Of a DNA stretch of 9,601 nt, positions 1 to 7,017 are shown piece by piece (the first letter of the stretch is position 1; each line of letters opens with the position of its first letter). Source of the DNA: Ignatzschineria sp. (lineage in GTDB: Bacteria > Pseudomonadota > Gammaproteobacteria > Cardiobacteriales > Wohlfahrtiimonadaceae); NCBI GenBank assembly GCA_030151245.1, contig JASLEF010000019.1:1-9601 (forward strand), given 5' to 3'. The position numbers and the translations under genes were made by a program. The notes beneath the pieces were generated by a model. It was given only the letters and a program-made list of their open reading frames with translations, was not told the DNA's origin and searched no databases.

Positions 1-1
1 A

Positions 2-292
2 GATAAAACGATATCTAATAATATTGCGAAAAAAGTCTTTGGGCTCATGATTGAGTCGGAAAAAACGGCTGATGAAGTCATTGAGCAAGAGGGCTTAAAG
101 CAAGTCACGGATACAGGCGCGATTGAGGGGTGGGTTGATGAGGTGATCGCTAAAAACCCTAAACAAGTCGAGCAGTTTAAATCTGGTCAAACAAAAATAT
201 TAGGTTTTTTTGTGGGGCAAGTGATGAAGTTAAGCCAAGGAAAAGCAGATCCAGCGGCTATTAATCAGTTGATTGCTGATAAATTAAAGTAG
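2..292 (+). CDS. gatB: Asp-tRNA(Asn)/Glu-tRNA(Gln) amidotransferase subunit B, C-terminal fragment
   Basis: This is the last 96 codons of a gene whose start lies to the left of the window; the frame is open from base 2 to the TAG at 290-292. The peptide contains NNIAKKVFGLMIE, then GWVDEVIAKNPKQVEQFKSG, then FFVGQVMKLSQGKADP and a final NQLIADKLK. This is the typical GatB/YqeY tail domain, a helical module that contacts the tRNA. From family knowledge, GatB is the kinase and transamidation subunit of cytoplasmic GatCAB, which converts Glu-tRNA(Gln) or Asp-tRNA(Asn) to the amide form. An internal ATG at base 47 is not the real start, because the family signature continues upstream of it in the same frame. 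A terminator follows about 60 bases after the stop, so gatB probably ends its operon. The identification is firm; which tRNA is served cannot be told from this fragment. Confidence 0.93.
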   Translation, partial: DKTISNNIAKKVFGLMIESEKTADEVIEQEGLKQVTDTGAIEGWVDEVIAKNPKQVEQFKSGQTKILGFFVGQVMKLSQGKADPAAINQLIADKLK

Positions 293-352
293 AAAGACAT
301 AGTCAAATTTCTTTAAATATATGATTTAATGTTTTTAAAGTTTGAATGGAGA

Positions 353-379
353 AGCCAGATTAAACTCTGGCTTTTTTTT
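353..379 (+). terminator. Rho-independent terminator after gatB
   Basis: AGCCAGA at 353-359 pairs perfectly with TCTGGCT at 366-372 around a six-base loop and runs straight into eight T residues (372-379). It lies 60 bases past the gatB stop and closes that transcription unit. Confidence 0.9.
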
Positions 380-763
380 ATAAAAAATTTGGTAAGATTT
401 TTGATCTTTTATTGTTATAAGGCTAGCTATTGATAATGAATTATTTATAAGTAATATATTTTTCTTTAAAAAAGTTAACGATAATTTTTGTTTTTATTTA
501 AAATTTATGCTTTATTTTAAATAACTGAATATTCTTTTTTACTTTTTTGAAATTTAAATGTTGATTTATTTTTTAAGACGATTATATTTTATCTCTTTAA
601 TGTAAATAAATTCAACCTGGGAATGTGTGTTTTGAGTTTATTTTAGTCTGAATGAATTAATGTAAAAATATGTAATGTTTGATACAATTTTAACGATGAA
701 ATGAGTGGTTTTAAGTAAATGTTAGAAGTAACTTAAAATTTAAGGGAATAAAGGAGGCAAACT
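380..763. other. AT-rich intergenic spacer, no gene seen
   Basis: About 384 bases between the gatB terminator and the DeoR-family regulator. The stretch is extremely AT-rich with long T and A runs, and I find no open frame with a ribosome site and no RNA gene. A possible promoter is TTGATT at 561-566, a 16-base gap, then TATATT at 583-588, which would leave a leader of roughly 165 bases before the regulator. A second possible -10 is TACAAT at 683-688, with no good -35. In DNA this AT-rich, such matches are expected by chance. Confidence 0.6.
561..588 (+). promoter_or_regulatory. Possible promoter for the DeoR-family regulator
   Basis: TTGATT (561-566) and TATATT (583-588) are separated by 16 bases and match sigma-70 boxes at four and five of six positions. 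Because the surrounding DNA is nearly all A and T, this is a weak call. No palindromic operator that would indicate autoregulation was recognised. Confidence 0.25.
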
Positions 764-1537
764 ATGATTCCCATAGAGAGGCATGCGGCAATCCTGTCGG
801 TGGTTGCTGAAAAAGGGATTGCAACAATTAATGAGTTAATTGAGCTACTTAATGTATCTCATATGACAATACGTAGGGATTTACAAAAGCTTGAAGAGCA
901 GGGTAAAGTTGTAACTGTATCTGGAGGGGTTAAAGCGGTTGATAGGCTATCTAGCGAGTTAACTCATAAAACAAAAAAAACCTCAAATGAAGATAGTAAA
1001 CGCTTAATTGGAACGTTAGCGGCGAATGAAATTCCTAAAAACAGTTGTGTTTTTTTAGACTCTGGTACTACAACACTTGCCATTGCGCGCCAGATTAAAG
1101 ATCGAGATGATCTCACAGTTATTACAAATGATTTTATCATTATGTTTTTCTTAATTGAAAATGGTAGAAGTAAGCTAATTCATACAGGTGGTACTGTTTG
1201 TCCACATACGAGTTGTAGTGTGGGAGAAAGTGCTGCAAGAGGAATTGAGCATTATCTGATTGATATTGCTTTTATTTCTGCACCTTCATGGGGAATGAAA
1301 GGAGTCTCTTTGCCAACAGAAGAGCGGGTCGCAATTAAGAAAATGCTTCCGACTGTTTCTAAGCGACTTATTTTAGTGGCTGATAATAGTAAATTTGGGG
1401 TAGTTGCAACTTATTTAGCACTACCATTAACGGTTTTTGATGCAATCATTACAGATTTACCATTGCCTGCCGATGTTCATATGTTGCTTTACAACCGTAA
1501 TATTGCCGTGATAACCCCAGAAAAAAAGGCTGTTTAA
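764..1537 (+). CDS. DeoR-family transcriptional regulator, YgbI-like
   Basis: A 257-residue protein, the usual DeoR-family length. A strong ribosome site AAGGAGG (751-757) sits six bases before the ATG, which fixes the start. Residues 1-57 form the winged helix-turn-helix, with VSHMTIRRDLQKLEEQG (31-47) as the recognition helix region and VSGGV after it. Residues about 75-250 are the DeoR C-terminal sugar-phosphate sensor domain, with DSGTTT (99-104), TND (121-123), TGGTV (141-145) and VADNSKFG (205-212). Start and motif wording recall E. coli YgbI, the regulator beside the ygbJKLMN four-carbon sugar-acid genes, but that is from memory. No catabolic genes lie next to it here, so its target is unknown. 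It probably represses a sugar or sugar-acid operon elsewhere. The stop codon overlaps that of convergent comEC. Family assignment is firm; the YgbI subgroup is likely. Confidence 0.88.
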   Translation: MIPIERHAAILSVVAEKGIATINELIELLNVSHMTIRRDLQKLEEQGKVVTVSGGVKAVDRLSSELTHKTKKTSNEDSKRLIGTLAANEIPKNSCVFLDSGTTTLAIARQIKDRDDLTVITNDFIIMFFLIENGRSKLIHTGGTVCPHTSCSVGESAARGIEHYLIDIAFISAPSWGMKGVSLPTEERVAIKKMLPTVSKRLILVADNSKFGVVATYLALPLTVFDAIITDLPLPADVHMLLYNRNIAVITPEKKAV

Positions 1538-4011
1538 GGTTTTAACCACCAATAACGAGCTTGATCAGAATAATCTTTAATGTGAAGTTTTGAAAAAGAC
1601 TTCGCATTTTTTGTGCTGATAGTAAGGTGGATAGTCCCATAATAGGCGTTAAAATACTCCACAGTAGGGAAGTTGTGAAGTTCCTCGGTCAGTTTTGAAG
1701 AAGGTTTTTTTGTTGAAAATAATAGTGTTGTGAATAAATGAGGGGTTTTTATGAACTGATTGAGGGGAAAAAAACGGCGACCCTGATTTGGAAACAATAA
1801 AATTTGATGGGTCAACTCTTTTTCTCTAGAACGTACTTTTTCATTTGAAAAATCTCGCCATTCTTGTTCGGTAATATCCGAGAGTAGATAGAGTGAGATT
1901 GTTTCAAAGAGGGTAATATGAAAAGCGCAACTACTTTTAATTCTAGAAATAGGTTGGATATGAATGATGTCTGATTGGTAGTGATATTGCTGGCAATCTT
2001 GAGCTGAGCTTATTAACCATAGTAGATCAGGATGTGCGGTAATAGCTGTTTTAGGAAGCTGGGTTCTAATACTTCGAGTTCCTCCAATATGTTGTTGATT
2101 TTGAAAGCTTAAAAATATTTGATCTAATGATTGAATATTGAGGTGTTGTAAGGTGGGGAGAATAATTTGTTGCCCAGCGTCGTAACGCATAAAACGATTT
2201 CCGGTATCGAAAAGAAATGTTAATTCAGAAGACTGAAACAGAAGAGATAGTCCTTCTCCTACAGGGAGTAGATAAAGGTGAATAACCTCAGTTTGAGCCA
2301 TTTTAGACGTTTCAGTAACTGTATCTTTATATTGCAATAAGGACTTAATGTAAACCCCAATAATGCATAATAGTATGCAGAGAATCAATATCATAAATCG
2401 CTTTAGCTCCAAAAAAATCCGTCGATAAAATTGTGATATTTTGGAAAAAGTGAGAGGATGATCAGCTCTTAAAAGAGGGATTTTAGGAATAAAATATAAG
2501 ATTAATAAAATGCAAGTAGTGCTAGTGATTGCGATAATAAGCGGTATTTGATAGGTTTTAATTGAGGCATAGGGCATTCGAGCACCCCATTGGATACTTC
2601 TAGTTAAAACATCAATGGACTGGTCGGCAATGGCGATAAATAGATGCGCTGTAGGTTGATGAATATTGAGAAATAATGTCCCTAATAGTAAGGGGGGCAT
2701 GATCATTAGGGATGTCCAAGGAATAGCAAAGAGATTAATGAGTGGGCTGATCAGAGAAACCTCCCCAAAGAAGCTCGCAGTGAGCGGGGTGAGCATAAGA
2801 GAAATCACTAACTGTGTTAATAGTAGTGCTTTAAGAGGTGTTGAGAAGATTCGGGCAGAAAGAATTAAAATAATAACCGCAATAAATGAGAGCCAAAATC
2901 CCGGCATTAAAATTGAGAGGGGGTTGTGCGCAAGAATAATGATAAGCGCAATACTGACACCGTGAAGACTCAATATTGGTCGATTGATAAGAAGTGCGAA
3001 CATCGCGATTGAGAACATGATGGCTGCTCTCACTGTTGGGAGACTTAATCCGGCAATAGATGCGTAACTCCACGCAACAAGGATAGATAAAAATGCCGCA
3101 ATTTTATAAGGTGAGATCCTTCTAATAGCGAGTAGACCTGCACTCATTTTAAAAATAACGAAGGCATAAAATGCTGTTAGAGAAAGATGTAATCCTGAAA
3201 TAGAAACAAGATGGATTGTTCCTGTTTGGCGTAAAATATTCCAGTCTTCAGTTGCTAAATAATTCGTAATCCCTACGGAGAGTGCGCTTAAATAGTTACC
3301 ATGTTGAAAATTTTTGACAAAATTATTTGCCGTTTTTTTTCGGAATTGTTCAATAAATGATTCGGGAGAAATTTTTTCAAGAGGTCCCTCAAATTTACCA
3401 TAACCAATCTCTTTTCTTGCTAGCGCTTGATAAATTCGTTGTTGATCTCCTGGGATATTACGGAAGAATCGGGGTCTGATAGAAACTACTCCTTGATAGA
3501 TTTCCCCTTCAATGAGAGTGGACTTTATATCTGAATGAATATTGTAGACACGAAGAGAGCTATGAGGTAATGCTTTGTAGAACGAGTCAGGAGTTTTATC
3601 GCTTTCGTTGCTAGGTTCTGCAGAGATAATTTTAATAGTCGTACTTGTGGGATATTGGTTTCGTTCAATTTGAAAGGTTGCAGAAATAGTCTTAGGGATG
3701 TTGAGAGCAATAATTTGATAGTTTTTTAGCGTTGGTAGATAGAGTAGTATGCTCAAAATCATACCGATCAGGACAAAGAGAGAGGTTGTTGTGTAGAGGT
3801 GTTTTGATTTAAGGAGACTATAGAATGCGATGCAAGCAACGACTATGAAGATAATAGTTGTTACAAGGAGCGTAGTTTTTAGGCTCCACGGCGTTAATAT
3901 TAGCCAAAGAGCCGTTGTCACAAAGGTAAAAGCGATAGGAATCATAGGTCGATTCTTTAAAAAAGGAGTGGAAAAAGGGGAGCTTTTCATCAAAAACTTG
4001 AGAAAAAACAT
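1534..4011 (-). CDS. comEC: ComEC/Rec2-family DNA uptake channel with degenerate MBL-like domain
   Basis: An 825-residue inner-membrane protein. Order: three membrane helices (about 24-92); a soluble OB-fold-like region (about 100-215); the Competence domain (about 225-510), with TGTIHLVSISGLHLSL (263-278), SLPTVRAAIM (323-332) and PGFWLSF (370-376) across several helices; another helix (about 537-557); and a C-terminal metallo-beta-lactamase-like domain (about 571-825). From family knowledge ComEC carries single-stranded transforming DNA across the inner membrane. In the last domain the usual SHxHxDH is SFQNQQH (635-641) and the usual PHHG is PNQG (741-744); DTG (602-604) and SD (711-712) remain, so metal-dependent nuclease activity is doubtful. 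The start is uncertain: no good ribosome site precedes the ATG at 4011, and Met8 and Met23 are alternatives. It converges on the DeoR-type gene with a four-base overlap and diverges from the YchJ gene. Confidence 0.9.
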   Translation of the reverse strand: MFFLKFLMKSSPFSTPFLKNRPMIPIAFTFVTTALWLILTPWSLKTTLLVTTIIFIVVACIAFYSLLKSKHLYTTTSLFVLIGMILSILLYLPTLKNYQIIALNIPKTISATFQIERNQYPTSTTIKIISAEPSNESDKTPDSFYKALPHSSLRVYNIHSDIKSTLIEGEIYQGVVSIRPRFFRNIPGDQQRIYQALARKEIGYGKFEGPLEKISPESFIEQFRKKTANNFVKNFQHGNYLSALSVGITNYLATEDWNILRQTGTIHLVSISGLHLSLTAFYAFVIFKMSAGLLAIRRISPYKIAAFLSILVAWSYASIAGLSLPTVRAAIMFSIAMFALLINRPILSLHGVSIALIIILAHNPLSILMPGFWLSFIAVIILILSARIFSTPLKALLLTQLVISLMLTPLTASFFGEVSLISPLINLFAIPWTSLMIMPPLLLGTLFLNIHQPTAHLFIAIADQSIDVLTRSIQWGARMPYASIKTYQIPLIIAITSTTCILLILYFIPKIPLLRADHPLTFSKISQFYRRIFLELKRFMILILCILLCIIGVYIKSLLQYKDTVTETSKMAQTEVIHLYLLPVGEGLSLLFQSSELTFLFDTGNRFMRYDAGQQIILPTLQHLNIQSLDQIFLSFQNQQHIGGTRSIRTQLPKTAITAHPDLLWLISSAQDCQQYHYQSDIIHIQPISRIKSSCAFHITLFETISLYLLSDITEQEWRDFSNEKVRSREKELTHQILLFPNQGRRFFPLNQFIKTPHLFTTLLFSTKKPSSKLTEELHNFPTVEYFNAYYGTIHLTISTKNAKSFSKLHIKDYSDQARYWWLKP

Positions 4012-4090
4012 TTGAGAGGGGGGATCTAAGGCAATGCTAATTTTAGTAAGGATGTCTCAATAAAGGGGAGAGAAGAGAGTGAGATATCGG

Positions 4091-4096
4091 TACAAT
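4091..4096 (+). promoter_or_regulatory. Possible -10 box for the YchJ-family gene
   Basis: TACAAT lies 20 bases before the TTG start in the 104-base divergent spacer with comEC. I see no convincing -35 box at the right distance, so the promoter is only suggested. No clear promoter for comEC was found on the other strand of this spacer. Confidence 0.25.
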
Positions 4097-4115
4097 ATTA
4101 TTTTTTAGGAATCAG

Positions 4116-4568
4116 TTGGATAAGATTGAAAAAATAGATAGGAAATTAATCGTGAAATCTTTGAGTAAAAAACAGAAAACATGGCTAAAGGAGAAATGTC
4201 CTTGTCAAAGTAGTGAAAAATATCAGGAGTGCTGTTATCCTATTCACGAAGGGAAACCCCCGTTAACAGCTGAAATTTTGATGCGTTCAAGGTTTTCAGC
4301 ATTTGCATTAGATAATATCGAATATCTAATGAGCAGTTGGCATAGTACGACTCGGCCATCAGAGATCTTGAAAGAAGATCCTCCTCTACAATGGTTCTAT
4401 TTAAAAATAATGGAGACAGAGAGTGAAAATGAGTGTGGTGAAAGTTTTGTAACTTTCGAAGTACGTTACCGTGAAAATGGTAAGGTCGGTAAATTTATTG
4501 AAAGAAGCCGATTTGTAATCGAAGAGAATAGATGGAAATACCTTGATGGGGAGTTTTTAGATTCTTAA
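4116..4568 (+). CDS. YchJ-family (UPF0225) SEC-C motif protein
   Basis: A 150-residue soluble protein. The N-terminal SEC-C zinc motif shows as CPC (28-30) and CC (39-40). Next comes the family signature ILMRSRFSAFALDNIEYL (54-71) with SWHST, then ERSRFVIEENRWKYLDGE (129-146), which fits the NTF2-like YchJ core. The start chosen is TTG at 4116, with AGGA (4107-4110) five bases ahead. An in-frame GTG at 4152 (codon 13), with its own AGGA (4140-4143) eight bases before it, is nearly as good and would give 138 residues. E. coli YchJ, as I recall it, has a second SEC-C motif at the C-terminus and begins almost directly at the first; here the second motif is absent and the N-terminus is longer. 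Biochemical function is unknown; SEC-C motifs bind zinc and often mediate protein contacts. It probably forms its own transcription unit. Confidence 0.85.
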   Translation: MDKIEKIDRKLIVKSLSKKQKTWLKEKCPCQSSEKYQECCYPIHEGKPPLTAEILMRSRFSAFALDNIEYLMSSWHSTTRPSEILKEDPPLQWFYLKIMETESENECGESFVTFEVRYRENGKVGKFIERSRFVIEENRWKYLDGEFLDS

Positions 4569-4705
4569 AGGTATTTTTAGACAATTAAAGTCATGACGCA
4601 ATATAGGGGGAGATTTCTAAAAATATTGAATCTTTTTTAAGAGGCAATAATCCCGAATATACCCCTTTTAAAAATACCATTTTCATGTGTATATTGAGAG
4701 ATGAA

Positions 4706-4733
4706 TTGAAAGACCTATTTGTCTATTTACAAT
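4706..4733 (+). promoter_or_regulatory. Sigma-70 promoter for ilvD
   Basis: TTGAAA (4706-4711) and TACAAT (4728-4733) are 16 bases apart, each matching five of six consensus positions. Transcription would begin near 4740, giving a leader of about 105 bases before the preferred ilvD start. No branched-chain leader peptide is seen after this start point. Confidence 0.6.
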
Positions 4734-4834
4734 ATGTTTAGGCAAATTATAAATGAAGATAGCATTGAGCAGAGCAGTGATGATGACCTTTAACTTACTT
4801 TAAAGGAGTTGTTACTGTATCTATATGGAGAATA

Positions 4835-4840
4835 GAGGAA
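4835..4840 (+). promoter_or_regulatory. Ribosome binding site deciding the ilvD start
   Basis: GAGGAA sits five bases before the ATG at 4846. The upstream in-frame ATG at 4825 has its nearest good site, AAGGAG (4803-4808), 16 bases away, which is too far. Starting at 4846 gives MVQDPKYRS, matching the short N-terminus of E. coli IlvD (MPKYRS). Confidence 0.7.
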
Positions 4841-4845
4841 AAGAC

Positions 4846-6699
4846 ATGGTTCAGGATCCAAAGTATCGATCACATACATCAACACAAGGGCGTAATATGG
4901 CCGGGGCGCGTTCATTATGGCGTGCAACCGGAATGAGTGATGAGGATTTTAAAAAGCCCATTATCGCAGTGGCAAATTCCTTTACGCAATTTGTCCCAGG
5001 TCATGTCCATTTGAAAGACCTTGGTCAAATGGTTGCGCGTGAAATTGAAGCAGCTGGCGGTGTCGCCAAAGAGTTTAATACGATTGCGGTTGATGATGGT
5101 ATTGCGATGGGGCATGATGGCATGCTCTATTCATTACCGAGTCGTGATCTGATTGCTGATTCTGTGGAGTATATGGTGAATGCTCACTGTGCGGATGCTT
5201 TAATCTGTATCTCAAACTGCGATAAAATAACGCCGGGAATGTTGATGGCAGCGCTTCGACTGAATATTCCGACCGTTTTTATTTCGGGGGGACCGATGGA
5301 AGCTGGAAAAGTCACGTGGGATGGCGTTGAGATGAAGCTAGACCTTGTTGATGCAATGGTGATGGCAGCAAGTGATGATGCAGAAGACGCAAAAGTTTCG
5401 GCGATTGAGAGTGCTGCTTGCCCGACTTGTGGCTCATGTTCAGGGATGTTTACAGCAAATTCTATGAACTGCTTAACCGAGGCTTTAGGACTTGCGCTGC
5501 CGGGTAATGGGTCATTACTTGCAACGCATGCTCGCCGTAAAGAGCTGTTTTTAGAAGCGGCGAGAACCATCGTTAAAATTACTAAAGATCATTATGAAAA
5601 TGGCAATCAAGCCGTTCTTCCTCGCAATATTGTGAATTTTAATGCATTTGAGAATGCGATGATGCTTGATATCGCAATGGGGGGATCATCGAACACGGTG
5701 CTTCACTTATTAGCGGCAGCACATGAAGCGGGCGTCGATTTTACAATGCAGGATATCGATCGTTTATCTCGTCAAGTTCCTCATTTATCTAAAGTATCAC
5801 CATCAACGAGTCTATATCACATGGAAGATGTTCACCGTGCCGGCGGTATTTATGGGATTTTAGGGGAGCTTGATCGCATTGGGATTTTACATACTGATCA
5901 GCCAACGGTTCTTCATGCGAGTTTAAAAGAGGGATTAGAAGAGTGGGATATTGTTCGTTCTACTCAGCATCATGATTTTTTCAAGGCGGCGCCGGGTGGT
6001 GTTCGTACAACAGAGGCATTTTCTCAGGATCGTCATTTTGAGGAATTAGATCTTGACCGAGAAAAGGGCTGTATTCGTAATATTGAGAACGCTTATAGCC
6101 AAGATGGCGGTATTGCGATTCTTTACGGTAATCTTGCTACAGATGGTTGTATCGTAAAGACGGCGGGAGTTGATGAGTCTATCTTAAAGTTTGTCGGAAA
6201 AGCACGTGTTTATGAGAGTCAAGATAGTGCCGTTGCCGGTATTTTAGGGGATGAAGTAAAACCTTGGGAAGTTGTCATTATTCGTTATGAAGGTCCTAAA
6301 GGTGGTCCAGGAATGCAAGAGATGCTCTATCCGACATCATATTTGAAGAGTAAGAAGATTGATGCGCAATGTGCGCTATTAACTGATGGTCGATTTTCTG
6401 GTGGGACTTCAGGATTATCCATAGGTCATGTTTCTCCAGAAGCCGCCGATGGGGGAATAATTGGTGTTGTGGAAAATGGCGATGAGATTGTCATTGATAT
6501 TCCTAATCGTTCAATTGAACTTAAAGTAGATGATTCTGAGCTTGAGCAGCGCTTAAAGATTCAGCGTCAGAAGGGATTTGTTCCTGCAAAACCTCGTCCT
6601 CGTAAAGTTTCAAATGCACTTAAAGTATATGGTGCATTAGCAACTTCTGCTGCATTTGGGGCAGTAAGGGATGTTTCTCGTTTGGAAAAATTGAAATAA
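4846..6699 (+). CDS. ilvD: Dihydroxy-acid dehydratase
   Basis: A 617-residue cytoplasmic iron-sulfur enzyme, essentially the length of E. coli IlvD. It dehydrates 2,3-dihydroxy-isovalerate and 2,3-dihydroxy-3-methylvalerate to the keto acids that precede valine, leucine and isoleucine. Motifs, numbered from the 4846 start: VDDGIAMGHDGM (82-93); NCDKITPGML (124-133), with cluster ligand C125 and the lysine K127 that is carbamoylated in the family; CPTCGSCSGMF (192-202), with C198 as second ligand; GPKGGPGMQEMLYPTS (483-498); and TDGRFSGGTSG (513-523), with active-site S518. At the position where [2Fe-2S] dehydratases carry a further cysteine (PCN) this protein has PGH (51-53), as in the oxygen-sensitive E. 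coli enzyme, so a [4Fe-4S] cluster is likely. An upstream in-frame ATG at 4825 would add seven residues. It stands alone, without other ilv genes; the tRNA-Asn cluster follows with no clear terminator between. Confidence 0.97.
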   Translation: MVQDPKYRSHTSTQGRNMAGARSLWRATGMSDEDFKKPIIAVANSFTQFVPGHVHLKDLGQMVAREIEAAGGVAKEFNTIAVDDGIAMGHDGMLYSLPSRDLIADSVEYMVNAHCADALICISNCDKITPGMLMAALRLNIPTVFISGGPMEAGKVTWDGVEMKLDLVDAMVMAASDDAEDAKVSAIESAACPTCGSCSGMFTANSMNCLTEALGLALPGNGSLLATHARRKELFLEAARTIVKITKDHYENGNQAVLPRNIVNFNAFENAMMLDIAMGGSSNTVLHLLAAAHEAGVDFTMQDIDRLSRQVPHLSKVSPSTSLYHMEDVHRAGGIYGILGELDRIGILHTDQPTVLHASLKEGLEEWDIVRSTQHHDFFKAAPGGVRTTEAFSQDRHFEELDLDREKGCIRNIENAYSQDGGIAILYGNLATDGCIVKTAGVDESILKFVGKARVYESQDSAVAGILGDEVKPWEVVIIRYEGPKGGPGMQEMLYPTSYLKSKKIDAQCALLTDGRFSGGTSGLSIGHVSPEAADGGIIGVVENGDEIVIDIPNRSIELKVDDSELEQRLKIQRQKGFVPAKPRPRKVSNALKVYGALATSAAFGAVRDVSRLEKLK

Positions 6700-6744
6700 T
6701 TGGCTAAACACTACACATTGTGTAAAAAAGAGACTTGAGAATAG

Positions 6745-6772
6745 TTGTCTTTTAAGAAAAATCAGATAGAAT
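6745..6772 (+). promoter_or_regulatory. Promoter of tRNA-Asn copy 1
   Basis: TTGTCT (6745-6750), a 16-base gap, then TAGAAT (6767-6772), which lies at the same distance from the tRNA as in copies 2 and 3. The sequence upstream of about 6756 differs from the other two cassettes, yet a TTGT-type -35 box is kept at the same spacing. Confidence 0.55.
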
Positions 6773-6783
6773 TAATACTCTAT

Positions 6784-6860
6784 TCCTCGATAGCTCAGTT
6801 GGTAGTAGCACTTGACTGTTAATCAAGGGGTCCCTGGTTCGAGCCCAGGTCGAGGAGCCA
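6784..6860 (+). tRNA. tRNA-Asn(GTT), copy 1
   Basis: A 77-base cloverleaf with encoded CCA. The acceptor TCCTCGA pairs with TCGAGGA, the anticodon stem CTTGA/TCAAG encloses loop CTGTTAA with anticodon GTT, and the T-arm is CCTGG-TTCGAGC-CCAGG. The D-arm has one base more than the standard 76-base form: GCTC, then AGTTGGTAG, then TAGC, so either pair 13-22 is a C-U mismatch or one U bulges. Identity as tRNA-Asn is clear. Confidence 0.97.
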
Positions 6861-6866
6861 GAATAG

Positions 6867-6897
6867 AAAGCCTAAGTTATTGCAACTTAGGCTTTTT
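6867..6897 (+). terminator. Terminator of tRNA-Asn copy 1
   Basis: AAAGCCTAAGTT (6867-6878) pairs perfectly with AACTTAGGCTTT (6884-6895) around loop ATTGC, followed by a run of five T (6893-6897). It begins six bases after the tRNA CCA. Confidence 0.9.
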
Positions 6898-7017
6898 GCT
6901 TATGAGGATGATAGTAGAATCTTGATATCCATGTTGTCGAGATTTTTCTTGATGAATGACTTTTTGTCTCGCGATGAGGTTCTTTTTAAGATGGATAATA
7001 AATGGTCTTAAATGGGC

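Noticed and set aside
2666..2965. Plus-strand 99-codon frame inside comEC
   Set aside because: It lies opposite the conserved Competence domain of comEC, has no recognisable family features and is explained as a shadow of that gene.
4685..4741. An 18-codon open frame rich in Ile, Leu and Val before ilvD, resembling a branched-chain leader peptide
   Set aside because: It has no ribosome binding site, it overlaps the likely ilvD promoter (4706-4733) so it would mostly lie upstream of the transcript start, and no attenuator hairpin pair follows.
5184..5570. Minus-strand 128-codon frame inside ilvD
   Set aside because: It is antisense to the iron-sulfur ligand region of ilvD, whose plus-strand protein is fully conserved in motif order; the reverse frame shows no family signature.
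6712..6724. TACACA-T-TGTGTA palindrome followed by A-rich DNA just after ilvD, considered as a terminator
   Set aside because: The one-base centre leaves no workable hairpin loop without losing most of the stem, and the run that follows is A, not T, on the transcribed sense. It could be a protein site, but nothing supports that.
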